This document shows, piece after piece, positions 1-8,831 of a stretch of DNA of 64,000 nucleotides. The position numbers and the translations under genes were made by a program. The notes below the pieces were generated by a model that saw only the letters and a program-made list of their open reading frames with translations, was not told where the DNA came from and searched no databases. Every line of letters begins with the position of its first letter. The stretch's first letter is position 1. The stretch is from contig NZ_CP012750.1 of the NCBI RefSeq assembly GCF_001302565.1, positions 1,054,001 to 1,118,000 on the forward strand, read 5' to 3'. Source of the DNA: Glutamicibacter halophytocola (GTDB taxonomy: Bacteria; Actinomycetota; Actinomycetes; Actinomycetales; Micrococcaceae).

Positions 1-120
1 CATTCCAGCGCTTTTGATCTTGCGGTAATTTCGCGTCTGAACGTAGACGGTGAATATCACCGCGGCGACGAAGACCACCACAAACAAACCCAGGAGTATC
101 GGCATCACTGAGAAGGACAT
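1..120 (-). CDS. Partial single-pass membrane protein, function unknown
   Basis: Only the first 40 codons from an ATG at 120 lie in the window; the gene runs off the left edge. The visible part is a short polar start, one strong hydrophobic segment (about residues 6-26, rich in V, L, F and A) and then a basic stretch with RNYRKIK, which suggests an N-out/C-in membrane anchor by the positive-inside rule. The same frame stays open upstream to about 296 without an ATG or GTG, and that stretch reads like plausible acidic protein (ESIPDDGINFGYIEDEF), so the real start may be a rarer codon further upstream. No clear ribosome binding site precedes the ATG. I do not recognise the family. Confidence 0.4.
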   Translation of the reverse strand, partial: MSFSVMPILLGLFVVVFVAAVIFTVYVQTRNYRKIKSAGM

Positions 121-514
121 ATCAATAAAATTGGATCCTGTGGAAAACTCGTCCTCGATATATCCAAAATTGATCCCATCATCAGGAATCGACTCATCGA
201 AATCGTTGAGGATCTCACTATTTTTCGTTGCACCTTCATTCGTAGATACCCAGCACTCTGCTGAGGAAAATTCATTGGCGTGATTAATTGCATCTTATTA
301 CTAGCCAAACATGAAAAGTAGCTTCGAACACTCGATGGGTGAAAGATTTACCATTTCGCAATCACACATGACTGGGCACTGGAGACCTGCCGACTGGCTA
401 GCCGTGGCAACGCCCGAATTCATGACGAGAAATTCAAGAAAAAAATTTCTGATCTCTGTCCACATTCCGTGATAATCAGGGCCAAACTGTCGGTGCCTGG
501 CGGGAAAATTAAAT
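121..514. other. Upstream region of the DUF222/HNH gene
   Basis: This stretch is lower in GC than its surroundings and has no ORF with convincing coding character, apart from the possible 5' extension of the minus-strand membrane protein up to about 296. The divergent promoters of that gene and of the HNH gene should lie here. I see no clear operator or terminator. Confidence 0.4.
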
Positions 515-2074
515 ATGGGAAATCCAGAATTTACAGAAGAATATGACGATGAACATCGTCTGCCGTTGCTGCCTCCGGGCGCACGCAAGGAATCGCACGC
601 GGATTCATTCTTTGCGAGCCATATTGAGCATCAACTGTTTAATGGACCGATGATGAATACAGCGGCCGAGCTTTTTGATGCCGGCCCGGTTTCCGGGGCT
701 GCCGATGCCCTGGGTCGGTTGAAGAAGATTCAGCGGATGCACAGCCATCTTGAAGGGCTTACTGCCACTTTGCTGGCTGACACAGTTGAACAGATTGGTG
801 AAGGATTCTCCGACACCCTTGCTGAATTGCGATCCGACTCGCCTGAGGAGGCTCGCGAAGCTGAGCGCAGCGCCGGATACTATCGTGTCGACCCCGGCGA
901 TGAGCAGATGATCAACTCCAACTTCATTGCTGAAGCAGCCATCGCCTTGAGGGAAACTCCGCAGATGGTTAGCAAGCGAATGTTCTATGCAAAGGGATTG
1001 CGCTACGTCTGCAAAGACACCCTGATGGCGTTAGCTGCTGGGGAGATTACCTTGAAAGCCGCTCGCTTCTTGGTAAAAAGCGCCCAGGATCTCACTCCAG
1101 AACAAATCGAGATCATGGAGCACATCCTGCTGCCCGCTGCTAAAACGGCTAGTGATGATTCCATTTATCAAAGGGCCCGGCGGTTTCACGATCGGATGAA
1201 CCCGGAGTCAGCTGAAGAACGCCACAGGAAATCAGAAGCTTCGCGCAAAGTCTCGTACTGGATAGATGATGACAGCGGAATGGGCACCATCAAGCTCAAT
1301 CACCGTGCAGACGTAATCAAGTCAATAGCCAGTACGCTTCGCTGGGCGGCGGACCAGGTTAATGACCCCGATGACGAGCGCACCAGCGATCAGCTGATGG
1401 CGGATTTGTACGCTGACGCATTGATCAACGGTTGGCCAGGCAGCGAAGGAACTCCACTGAAGCCGCGTTTGTCGATTACTATTCCGGCGCTGGACATGTT
1501 GGTAGATCCCACCAGAGCCCTTGCTGATTTGGAAGGCGTAGGACCTATCCCTGCAGGCCTGGCGCTGCAATTGGCTCAGGATGCGCCGTCTTTCCAACGC
1601 GTGCTGACTGACCCGTGGACAGGCGCAGTTATTGATGTTGAACGCAAAAAGTACAAACCCACTCAGGGAATGAAGGATTTGCTTCGGCACAGGGATGTTC
1701 ACTGTTGTTTCCCCGGCTGCCGTCGCAGTGCTGACCGTTCAGAAATGGATCATATTGACGATTGGGCCCATGGTGGCAAAACCGATCGAGACAATATGCA
1801 CCTGTTGTGCAAGCAGCATCAAATGTTCAAGCATGCATTAGGTTGGAAAATTCAGGCTCGGCCCGATGGAACTAGATCTTGGCTAACGCCACATGGGCTG
1901 CATGTAATTGTTACTCCAGAGAGCGTTGATGTTGTGGAGAGCTTGGATCACGTGAACGATCATTGCCCGCAGAGACCTGATCCGCGCTCTATCCCACAGG
2001 TTCAATTGAACTCAGACATCAGGAGAGTTCTCGGCTATCCGGTAGAACCGGACCCACTAGCTGACTCTGCCTGA
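515..2074 (+). CDS. DUF222 / HNH endonuclease domain protein
   Basis: This 519-residue protein has the layout of the actinobacterial DUF222-HNH (13E12-like) family: a long alpha-helical DUF222 region over most of the chain, then a C-terminal HNH nuclease fold at about residues 390-445. The motif is visible as CCFPGCRRSADRSEMDHI, then WAHGG, TDRDNMHLLCKQHQMFKH. The CxxC and CxxH pairs would bind a structural zinc, and the DH of MDHI with the later N and H form the metal centre. A GGCGGGA sequence lies 10 nt before the ATG at 515. These proteins are often multicopy in actinomycetes, and their target and role are mostly unknown. The gene stands alone, and its AT-richer flanks fit an accessory gene. 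Confidence 0.85.
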   Translation: MGNPEFTEEYDDEHRLPLLPPGARKESHADSFFASHIEHQLFNGPMMNTAAELFDAGPVSGAADALGRLKKIQRMHSHLEGLTATLLADTVEQIGEGFSDTLAELRSDSPEEAREAERSAGYYRVDPGDEQMINSNFIAEAAIALRETPQMVSKRMFYAKGLRYVCKDTLMALAAGEITLKAARFLVKSAQDLTPEQIEIMEHILLPAAKTASDDSIYQRARRFHDRMNPESAEERHRKSEASRKVSYWIDDDSGMGTIKLNHRADVIKSIASTLRWAADQVNDPDDERTSDQLMADLYADALINGWPGSEGTPLKPRLSITIPALDMLVDPTRALADLEGVGPIPAGLALQLAQDAPSFQRVLTDPWTGAVIDVERKKYKPTQGMKDLLRHRDVHCCFPGCRRSADRSEMDHIDDWAHGGKTDRDNMHLLCKQHQMFKHALGWKIQARPDGTRSWLTPHGLHVIVTPESVDVVESLDHVNDHCPQRPDPRSIPQVQLNSDIRRVLGYPVEPDPLADSA

Positions 2075-2505
2075 CCGGCACGGATCATCTGTGAATCGTT
2101 GAGTGACAAAAATTTTCTGTCACTACGGAATTTCAAACCACCCATAAGCACGGAACGGTGACAGCATCGATGCTGATTGCCTAAGCCCAACGCGACTTCT
2201 GGCCGTCTTCTTCGGCATAGAGGACACCTGCTGCGTCCGGGAATGAAAATTTTTTTTCAGTCAGTTCCTACTGAATTGACCAGACGCCGGCTTAGAAACC
2301 ATCAACATATCCAGAGTGACAAGATTTTTCAGTCGCCGCGAATCTCGCGCGCTCTTTGTGCGCGCAATTCAGCCAACAAGTTCAATGCTGCCCGAATGAA
2401 AAACGTCGTTCACAATGTTCGTTGAAAGGAAAATTCTTTCATCTGCCGGTGATTACTGGGCAATGCGGCCGACCGCCGACTGCGGTATTCGCTAATCTTG
2501 AGCAC
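2075..2505. other. Non-coding spacer with several dyads
   Basis: No convincing gene is seen between the HNH gene and the esterase. Arg-rich ORFs here look like chance reading frames. The stretch holds the palindrome at 2103-2123 and two looser relatives of it (about 2244-2262 and 2314-2332), all of the form TGA(C)A, an A/T core, then CAGTC or TGTCA. This suggests a regulatory rather than coding role. Confidence 0.4.
2103..2123. promoter_or_regulatory. Palindrome, possible operator
   Basis: GTGACA and TGTCAC arms flank an A/T core (AAAATTTTC). Nearly every position of the 21-bp element pairs with its reverse complement. There is no trailing T tract, so an operator is more likely than a terminator, although its place just after the HNH stop leaves both open. 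Confidence 0.4.
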
Positions 2506-3156
2506 ATGACTTCATCCGAGACCGCGCCGGTCGCCATCATTTCCCGCAACGACGATTCTCGATTGGGCACGCCACTTCTGGTGTTCCTGCACGGGTACGG
2601 ATCAAATGAACAAGATCTGATGGGGCTCTCGCAATACCTTCCGGAAGAGTTCACTTATCTATCGGTGCGCGCACCCTTGCAAACCGGTCCGGGATACTGC
2701 TGGTTCCCGCTGACCCAAGAAATTGATTACTCGGCCGAGGCAGTCTCACAAAGCGTGGTGGCGCTATGGGCGCTGCTGGAACCTCTGAGCAAGCAACATT
2801 CGTCGGTGACGCTGCTGGGGTTCTCGCAAGGCATGGCGATGGCAACTTCGTTGGCCCGATTCCAGCGCGACGCTATCACCGCGGTGGTGGGACTTTCCGG
2901 TTTTGCCGTTGAACCGCGCGATCTAGAGATTTTCGACGACGCAGTAGTGCAACGCAATCCCATTCCACTGTTCTGGGGCAGGGATCTGGCAGATCCGGTG
3001 ATCACCCGGGACAAGATTGAATACACCCTTGGATGGGTGTCCAAGCACGCCGAGCTGACCAGCGAAACCTATCCGCAGATCGGGCACTCGGTCAGCATGG
3101 AAGAACTTGAAGACGTTAACGCGTTTCTCAAGAAGGTCGTTCTCGGGCAGAAGTGA
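2506..3156 (+). CDS. Alpha/beta hydrolase, phospholipase/carboxylesterase family
   Basis: The 216-residue protein from the ATG at 2506 is a compact serine hydrolase of the YpfH-like carboxylesterase group. It has the oxyanion-side LHGYGSNEQDL near the N terminus, the nucleophile elbow LLGFSQGMAMA (Ser107), an acid in the segment GRDLADPVI (Asp163) and the catalytic His in IGHSVS (His194). These spacings match a complete catalytic triad. The frame is open further upstream to 2356, but that extension is Cys/Arg-rich and unlike protein; homologues begin close to the chosen Met. The ribosome binding site is weak. The substrate cannot be told from sequence; short acyl esters or thioesters are typical. 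It ends directly against the convergent S4-domain gene. Confidence 0.85.
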   Translation: MTSSETAPVAIISRNDDSRLGTPLLVFLHGYGSNEQDLMGLSQYLPEEFTYLSVRAPLQTGPGYCWFPLTQEIDYSAEAVSQSVVALWALLEPLSKQHSSVTLLGFSQGMAMATSLARFQRDAITAVVGLSGFAVEPRDLEIFDDAVVQRNPIPLFWGRDLADPVITRDKIEYTLGWVSKHAELTSETYPQIGHSVSMEELEDVNAFLKKVVLGQK

Positions 3157-3387
3157 CTACTGCTGCGACGCGACCTTCACGCACTCGCCATTGACGCAGA
3201 CGACGTCGCCCGGGCGAATCTGAGCTCCGCGGCGGGTGTCGACCTTGCCATTAACAGTGACGATGCCCTCAGAAATGAGCTCCTTGGCATGGATTCCGTC
3301 CTCGGCGAGGGATGCCAGTTTAAGCAGCTGGCCCAAGCGGATGGATTCGTCGCGGATTTCTAGGTCAAAAGCTTCATTGGCACTCAT
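3157..3387 (-). CDS. S4-domain RNA-binding protein (YbcJ/RqcP-like)
   Basis: This is a 76-residue protein made almost entirely of one S4 RNA-binding domain. The core is visible as IRLGQLLKLA, ISEGIVTVNGKV, DTRRGAQIRPGDVV. Small stand-alone S4 proteins of this type bind structured RNA or ribosomal particles. The start at 3387 is preferred over the ATG at 3396 because AGGGAAG then lies at a normal distance; for the upstream ATG it would be too close. The stop abuts the stop of the esterase on the other strand. Confidence 0.85.
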   Translation of the reverse strand: MSANEAFDLEIRDESIRLGQLLKLASLAEDGIHAKELISEGIVTVNGKVDTRRGAQIRPGDVVCVNGECVKVASQQ

Positions 3388-3567
3388 GGCTTCCATTCTT
3401 CCCTATCTGGGAGAGGAAGGTGCCATGATGCAGCGAAGAGCGGGGAAGTTCACTTTCGCGTTACCCGCATCCGCTTAGTCTCAGAGCCGTGGAAACGATA
3501 CCCTTGAACGGTATGTATTTTTCTACGGACCGCAACCAGCGGCCTCGTAATTTCCATTGGAGTTGAT

Positions 3568-4953
3568 ATGGCGCCACAGTCCAAGCTAGATCAGGTAATT
3601 TCCCTCGCAAAGCGTCGAGGCTTCGTTTTCCAGGCTGGTGAGATTTACGGTGGTTCCCGTTCCGCATGGGATTACGGACCCCTGGGCACCGAGCTGAAGG
3701 AAAACATCAAGCGCGAGTGGTGGCAGAACTTCGTTCGCGGCCGCGAAGACATGGTTGGCCTGGACTCGTCGATCATCCTGCCAAAGGCTGTCTGGGAAGC
3801 ATCCGGACACGTTGCGACCTTCACCGACCCGCTGGTCGAGTGCATCCAGTGCCACAAGCGCCACCGCCAGGATCACCTGATCGAGGCCTTTGAAGCAAAG
3901 AAGGGCCGTCCGGCCAAGGACGGCATGAGCGAGATCGCTTGCCCGGATTGCGGAACCAAGGGCCAGTTCACCGAACCCCAGATGTTCTCCGGTCTGATGA
4001 AGACCTTCCTGGGTCCAGTGGATTCTGAAGCGGGCCTGGCCTTCATGCGCCCAGAAACCGCGCAGGGCATCTTCGTGAACTTCGCCAACGTGCTCACCGC
4101 GAGCCGCAAGAAGCCGCCATTCGGCATCGGCCAGGTTGGCAAGGCCTTCCGCAACGAGATCACCCCGGGCAACTTCATCTTCCGCACCCGCGAGTTCGAG
4201 CAGATGGAAATCGAGTTCTTCACCGCGCCGGAAGATGCGCCGAAGTTCTTCGACCAGTGGGTCAAGGATTGCTGGGCATGGTTCCTGGACCTGGGCATCA
4301 AGGAAGAAAACCTGCGCCAGTTCGACGTGCCAGAAGACGAGCGCGCGCACTACTCGGCCGGCACCATCGACTTCGAGTACCGCTTCGGCTTCCAGGGTTC
4401 GGAGTGGGGCGAGCTCATGGGCGTTGCCAACCGCACCGACTACGACCTGTCCAGCCATGCCAAGGCTTCGGGCGCCGAGCTGTCCTACTTCAACCAGGCC
4501 ACCGGCGAGCGCTATACCCCATACGTGATCGAGCCTTCCTTCGGCCTGACCCGTTCCATGATGGCCTTCCTGGTCGATGCCTACACCGAGGACGAGGCAC
4601 CGAACACCAAGGGCGGCGTGGACAAGCGCACCGTGCTCAAGCTCGATCCGCGCCTGGCTCCGGTCAAGGCCGCCGTGCTGCCGCTCTCGCGCAACGAGAA
4701 CCTCTCGCCGAAGGCCAAGGACCTGGCCAACGAGCTGCGCAAGCGCTGGAACATCGACTTCGATGATGCCGGCGCCATCGGCCGCCGCTACCGCCGCCAG
4801 GATGAGATCGGCACCCCATTCTGCATCACCGTGGACTTCGACACCCTCGAAGACCAGGCAGTGACCATCCGCGAGCGCGACACGATGGCCCAGGAACGCG
4901 TGTCCCTGGACCAGGTCACCACCTACCTTTCCGAGCGCCTGAACGGAGCCTAG
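3568..4953 (+). CDS. glyS: Glycyl-tRNA synthetase (single-subunit, alpha2 type)
   Basis: This cytoplasmic class II enzyme charges tRNA-Gly with glycine. Its 461 residues fit the dimeric bacterial/eukaryotic-type enzyme rather than the alpha2-beta2 form. Visible landmarks are [13 protein letters not shown] near the N terminus, the motif 2 region [20 protein letters not shown], motif 3 [13 protein letters not shown], and a Cys-rich insertion (CIQCHKRH and CPDCG) likely to bind zinc. The last ~90 residues are the anticodon-binding domain. GGAG lies 6 nt before the ATG. An acetyltransferase gene follows after 6 nt and is probably cotranscribed. Third positions are strongly G/C, typical of a highly expressed core gene. 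Confidence 0.97.
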   Translation: MAPQSKLDQVISLAKRRGFVFQAGEIYGGSRSAWDYGPLGTELKENIKREWWQNFVRGREDMVGLDSSIILPKAVWEASGHVATFTDPLVECIQCHKRHRQDHLIEAFEAKKGRPAKDGMSEIACPDCGTKGQFTEPQMFSGLMKTFLGPVDSEAGLAFMRPETAQGIFVNFANVLTASRKKPPFGIGQVGKAFRNEITPGNFIFRTREFEQMEIEFFTAPEDAPKFFDQWVKDCWAWFLDLGIKEENLRQFDVPEDERAHYSAGTIDFEYRFGFQGSEWGELMGVANRTDYDLSSHAKASGAELSYFNQATGERYTPYVIEPSFGLTRSMMAFLVDAYTEDEAPNTKGGVDKRTVLKLDPRLAPVKAAVLPLSRNENLSPKAKDLANELRKRWNIDFDDAGAIGRRYRRQDEIGTPFCITVDFDTLEDQAVTIRERDTMAQERVSLDQVTTYLSERLNGA

Positions 4954-4959
4954 AGCCCG

Positions 4960-5889
4960 ATGAACGAACTGGAATTCCGCGATTGGCGCTCCGGGGACGA
5001 CCTGGAGCTGCTGCAGGTTTTTGGCGATCCGCGCTCGCCGCAGGCCCACCAGGATCGCACCATGCTGCGGGAGAATAGCGATGCGCCGTTCTCCCGCACG
5101 CTGGTGGCCAGCGTTGATGGCGTGGCCATCGGCGCCGGCGTGGTCTTCGCTTCTTCGCTGCACCCGCAGCGCCTGTGGCTGTATGTCGAGGTAGCCGCCG
5201 AGCAGCGCCGCAGTGGCGTGGGCACCGCGCTGGTCGCCAAGCTGCGCCAGCAGATTCCGGCCGATCAGGCCCAGCAGCTCAAGGCCCGCTACACGGTGAC
5301 CCCGGGCGACCCGGCCACCGCGGCAGCCGGCTTCTGCAAGGCACTGGGCCTGGGCGAAATCCAGGTCTCGCGCGATGTCATCCTGGAGCCCGGCGCCTTG
5401 GCCGAGCCGGTGTTCGACACCAACGACCGGGTGATCGAGGAGCTGTCCACGGGCAGCGTCGAGCTGACCAAGCTGGTCATGGACTTCTACAACAAGGTCC
5501 ATGAGCAGTGGGATCCGGCCAAGATGACGGTGGGTTCGGCCCAGCGCATGCTGCTCGACGAGCACACCGGCGCCCAGGCGGCGCTGGTGCTGCGCGATAA
5601 GCCCAAGAGCCAGGGCGGGGTTCCGCTGGCCTTTGCGGTCAGCTATGTCCCGGCCCGCGAAGACGCCCCCTCGGATGTGCTGGTGGGCCACAACCCGGCC
5701 TTCAGCGATGACGAGGTGGCCGAGGCGGTGCGCGATATGGTCGCGATGCTGATCCACCAGTACCCGGTGAAGCTGGAGGTGGACTCCTCGATGTTCATCC
5801 TGGCGTCGCTGATTGATGCCTTGGCCGGCGTCGAGCAGGCCACGGTCATTTCGACCACGCACATCCTGGCCAGCGACGCAGCCAAGTAG
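4960..5889 (+). CDS. GNAT-family N-acetyltransferase
   Basis: The 309-residue protein carries a GNAT fold in its N-terminal half: the acetyl-CoA pyrophosphate-binding region is visible as VAAEQRRSGVGTALVAKLRQQ (about residues 70-90), preceded by the strand LWLYVEV. The C-terminal half may be a second, degenerate GNAT-like lobe, as in other two-lobed members, but its own acetyl-CoA motif is not clear. The substrate is unknown. It follows glyS by 6 nt, so it is translated from the same message, and it ends at a strong intrinsic terminator (5901-5930). Confidence 0.8.
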   Translation: MNELEFRDWRSGDDLELLQVFGDPRSPQAHQDRTMLRENSDAPFSRTLVASVDGVAIGAGVVFASSLHPQRLWLYVEVAAEQRRSGVGTALVAKLRQQIPADQAQQLKARYTVTPGDPATAAAGFCKALGLGEIQVSRDVILEPGALAEPVFDTNDRVIEELSTGSVELTKLVMDFYNKVHEQWDPAKMTVGSAQRMLLDEHTGAQAALVLRDKPKSQGGVPLAFAVSYVPAREDAPSDVLVGHNPAFSDDEVAEAVRDMVAMLIHQYPVKLEVDSSMFILASLIDALAGVEQATVISTTHILASDAAK

Positions 5890-5900
5890 TGCCAGCCCAA

Positions 5901-5930
5901 GCGGGACCCGGTTCGCCGGGTCCCGCTTTT
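5901..5930 (+). terminator. Rho-independent terminator
   Basis: A perfect 11-bp stem (GCGGGACCCGG / CCGGGTCCCGC) is closed by a stable TTCG tetraloop and followed by TTTT. It ends the glyS-acetyltransferase transcript, and it argues that the next gene starts downstream of it rather than at the GTG overlapping the TAG at 5887-5889. Confidence 0.9.
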
Positions 5931-5975
5931 GCCTCCTCCCGGCCCCTTCCGCCCTCCGGCACGAAAGCAGCTTGC

Positions 5976-6998
5976 GTGAAACCCAGCACCCTTCCGAAAC
6001 CCGGCACCGCAGCGCAGCGGCGCACCGGCGGCACGTTCTTCTTCGTGCTGCTCTCCATCGCCGCCGGCCTGCTGCTGTCGACCCAATCGCGCATCAACGG
6101 GGCGCTGGGCGCGGCGCTCGGGGATGCGATCACCGCATCCACCATCAGCTTCGGGGTGGGCCTGGCGGCCCTGGTCCTGCTGGCGCTGCTGAGCCCGCCG
6201 GTGCGCGCTTCGGTGGCACAGGTGCCCGGCGCGCTGGCCCGGGGTGATTTCCCGCGCTGGTACCTGGCGGCGGGAGTCGTGGGCGCGCTGGTCGTGTTCA
6301 GCCAGGCCACCGCGATTGCGCTGGTTGGCGTGGCGCTGTTCACCGTCTGCCTGGTCACCGGGCAGTGCATCGGATCCATGGCCCTGGACCGGATCGGCTT
6401 TGGCGGGGCGCCGCCGCGCAAGATCAGCGCACTGCGCCTGCTTGGCGCCGTGCTGACCATCGCCGGGGTGATCTGGGCGGCCAGTCCGCGCGGTGCCGGC
6501 ACCGACCTCTTGGCCCTGCTGCTGCCGATGATCTTTTCGGCGGTGGTGGGCGTGCTCATGGGCTTCCAATCGGCCTCCAACGGGGTGCAGGCAGCGGCCT
6601 ACGGCACGGCCGCCGCGGCGGCACTGGTGAACTTCGCCACCGGCTTTGTCGTGCTGGTGGCGCTGATGCTGCTGCGCCTGCCGGCAGGGATCGGGCTGAA
6701 CCCCTTTCCGGCGCACTGGTGGTACTACAGCGGCGGGCTGCTGGGCTGCCTGTTTGTGGGCATCACCGTCATGGCGATCAAGCGCCTGGGCGTGCTGGTC
6801 ACCAGCCTGGCGGCCGTGGGCGGGCAGCTGATCGGATCGCTGCTGCTCGATGTCCTCGCCCCGGCCGCAGGTTCCTCGGTTTCCCCGGCGACCGTCATGG
6901 GCACGATCCTGACGCTGCTGGCCGTGGCCCTGGCTTCGCTGGCAGGCCACCGAAAGTCGACGGCAGGGAGCAGGGAAAAAACCCCGGCCCTGAACTGA
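5976..6998 (+). CDS. DMT-superfamily membrane transporter (DUF606-like)
   Basis: This 340-residue integral membrane protein has about ten hydrophobic segments in two similar halves, the layout of DUF606/DMT-type permeases. The first half begins FFFVLLSIAAGLLLSTQSRINGALG, a pattern typical of the family; the second repeats it around MGFQSASNGVQAAAYG. The GTG at 5976 is chosen because the in-frame upstream codons include the terminator hairpin and the next stretch reads KPSTLPKPG before the first helix. The substrate is unknown. The chromate-transporter gene follows within about 60 nt on the same strand. Confidence 0.75.
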   Translation: MKPSTLPKPGTAAQRRTGGTFFFVLLSIAAGLLLSTQSRINGALGAALGDAITASTISFGVGLAALVLLALLSPPVRASVAQVPGALARGDFPRWYLAAGVVGALVVFSQATAIALVGVALFTVCLVTGQCIGSMALDRIGFGGAPPRKISALRLLGAVLTIAGVIWAASPRGAGTDLLALLLPMIFSAVVGVLMGFQSASNGVQAAAYGTAAAAALVNFATGFVVLVALMLLRLPAGIGLNPFPAHWWYYSGGLLGCLFVGITVMAIKRLGVLVTSLAAVGGQLIGSLLLDVLAPAAGSSVSPATVMGTILTLLAVALASLAGHRKSTAGSREKTPALN

Positions 6999-7058
6999 GA
7001 GTTCGCGGCAGGTCACGCGTTTACCTGCCGTTTTCCTGCTGCCCCTATGCTGGAATCC

Positions 7059-8264
7059 ATGGAACCACAGCACCTCACCCAGGGATCGGCGAGCGAAGTC
7101 TTCCGGGTCTTCCTCAAGCTCGGGGTGACCTCCTTCGGCGGGCCGATCGCCCATCTGGGGTACTTCCGCGCAGAACTTGTCGACCGCCGCCGCTGGCTCG
7201 ATGACCAGCAGTATGCGCAATTGGTGGCGCTGAGCCAGTTCCTTCCCGGACCCGCCTCCAGCCAGGTCGGCTTCGGTCTGGGCCTGCATCGTGCCGGGCT
7301 GCGCGGGGCGCTGGCCGCATTCCTGGCCTTCACCCTTCCCTCCGCGGTGCTGCTGGCGGTCTTCGCCTACGGGGCGTCGCTGTTCACCGGGCAGCTGGGC
7401 ACCGGCCTGCTCACCGGGCTGAAGATCGTGGCGGTGGCCATTATCGCCCAGGCGGTGATGGGCATGGCCAAGTCCCTGGCACCGGATCGGACCAGGGCTT
7501 CGATCGCGGTGGTCGCGGCCGGTTCGGCGTTGCTGCTGGCCGGTTCCCTCGGGCAGATCGCGGCGATTGCCTTCGGCGCGGTGGCGGGGTACTGCTTCTG
7601 CCGCGAGAAGGATGGGGCCGCCGGGGCAGGGCTCAGCCTGCCGGTCAGCCGGGCGCTGGGCATCACGTGCCTGTGCGCCTTTGCCCTGCTGCTGGTGGGC
7701 CTGCCGATGCTGGCCCTGGCTACCGGCTCCGATCTGCTCGCCTTCCTCGACGCCTTCTACCGCTCGGGCGCGCTGGTCTTCGGCGGCGGGCATGTGGTGC
7801 TGCCGCTGCTGCAAAGCGCGCTGGTGGAACCCGGATGGGTCAGCGAACAGCAGTTCCTCACCGGCTATGGGGCGGCCCAGGCGGTGCCCGGACCGCTGTT
7901 CACCTTCGCCGCCTTCCTGGGGGTGCTGGCCGAGTCCGGCCCGGGCGGGCTGCTGGGATCGGCCCTGGCGCTGCTGGCGGTCTTCCTGCCTGGCTTCCTG
8001 CTGCTGCTGGGGGTGCTGCCCTTCTGGAACCGGATCAGCAGCTGGCCCAGGGCACGCGCGGCGATGCGCGGGGCGAATGCCGCGGTGGTGGGCGTGCTCG
8101 CCGCTGCACTCTATGATCCGGTCTTCACCTCGGCCATCACCTCGGCGGCTTCCTTCATGCTGGCGCTGCTGTGCCTGGTGCTGCTGACGGCCTGGAAAAC
8201 GGCCCCTTGGATAGTAGTCGTGATGGCCGCCGCCGGCGGGGTGCTGCTGGGCCTGCTGCCCTAG
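7059..8264 (+). CDS. chrA: Chromate transporter (CHR family, two-domain)
   Basis: This 401-residue membrane protein has two tandem CHR domains. The first shows the signature VFLKLGVTSFGGPIAHLGYF and WLDDQQYAQLVALSQFLPGP; the second repeats it as FYRSGALVFGGGHVVLPLL with FLTGYGAAQAVPGPLFTFA. Full-length (long-chain) CHR proteins export chromate or related oxyanions using the proton motive force. The second ATG (7059) is chosen over 7047 because GGAA lies before it; the difference is four residues. Its TAG and the stop of the convergent RDD gene share CTAG. Confidence 0.88.
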   Translation: MEPQHLTQGSASEVFRVFLKLGVTSFGGPIAHLGYFRAELVDRRRWLDDQQYAQLVALSQFLPGPASSQVGFGLGLHRAGLRGALAAFLAFTLPSAVLLAVFAYGASLFTGQLGTGLLTGLKIVAVAIIAQAVMGMAKSLAPDRTRASIAVVAAGSALLLAGSLGQIAAIAFGAVAGYCFCREKDGAAGAGLSLPVSRALGITCLCAFALLLVGLPMLALATGSDLLAFLDAFYRSGALVFGGGHVVLPLLQSALVEPGWVSEQQFLTGYGAAQAVPGPLFTFAAFLGVLAESGPGGLLGSALALLAVFLPGFLLLLGVLPFWNRISSWPRARAAMRGANAAVVGVLAAALYDPVFTSAITSAASFMLALLCLVLLTAWKTAPWIVVVMAAAGGVLLGLLP

Positions 8265-8821
8265 CCTGCTTCAACCTGAACCACCCGGGTTCCGGCGGCC
8301 AGATCGTGCGGACCTCGGCCATGGCGCTGCAGTCCGGCCATCAAGATATAGGCCACCGGCAGGAGATTGGCGGCCACGGTGACCGCCAGCAGCCAGCCGG
8401 GCCACTGCTGCGCGCCGTCAGCGGCCAGTGCCGCACTGTGCCATATCGAGAAATGGGCCAATTCCCAGGGCAGCAGCTTGATGATGGTGCGCACCAGAAC
8501 CTGTCCACGGGCCGGCCGGCCGCCGGTGCCCGCATCGATGACCTTCAGCCTGCGCAGTCGCTTGCCCACCGTAGCTTGGTGCGGTGATGCTTCGGTGGAG
8601 AACAGGTAGATGCCCACCGGCAGGACCAATACGGCAAAACCCAGCAGCTGTGCGCCGATTGCGCCGAGCTCAAGCCAGTTGTAGAAGCTGCCGGTGGCCC
8701 GGGCCAGGATCAGGCTCGCACCGCCAAGCAGCGCCATCCATCCGAGGATCAGCGCGTAGTCCACCAGCAGTGCGGCGATGCGCGTTCTGAAGGGCGGGCG
8801 ATCAGGTTGCCTTGTAGACAT
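8261..8821 (-). CDS. RDD-family membrane protein
   Basis: The 186-residue protein opens with the RDD-type pattern PPFRTRIAALLVDYALILGW, where the charged R and D lie in or next to the first membrane helix, and has GKRLRRLKVIDAGTG between later helices, as in other RDD proteins. Three to four membrane segments are visible. Upstream in-frame codons to 8950 are Pro/Ser-rich and overlap the neighbouring gene, so the ATG at 8821 is preferred. It is the last gene of a minus-strand operon, 10 nt after the DUF5671-type gene. The function is unknown. Confidence 0.78.
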   Translation of the reverse strand: MSTRQPDRPPFRTRIAALLVDYALILGWMALLGGASLILARATGSFYNWLELGAIGAQLLGFAVLVLPVGIYLFSTEASPHQATVGKRLRRLKVIDAGTGGRPARGQVLVRTIIKLLPWELAHFSIWHSAALAADGAQQWPGWLLAVTVAANLLPVAYILMAGLQRHGRGPHDLAAGTRVVQVEAG

Positions 8822-8831
8822 GGCAGCAGGC

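Noticed and set aside
2177..2425. 82-codon plus-strand ORF upstream of the esterase
   Set aside because: Arg/His-rich translation with no motif and no RBS; looks like chance reading of a non-coding region.
3586..5862. 758-codon minus-strand ORF
   Set aside because: Antisense shadow of glyS and the acetyltransferase; composition (His/Gln/Gly) is typical for a mirror frame.
5643..7814. 723-codon minus-strand ORF
   Set aside because: Mirror frame of two transporter genes; Gln/Arg-rich low-complexity translation with no domain.
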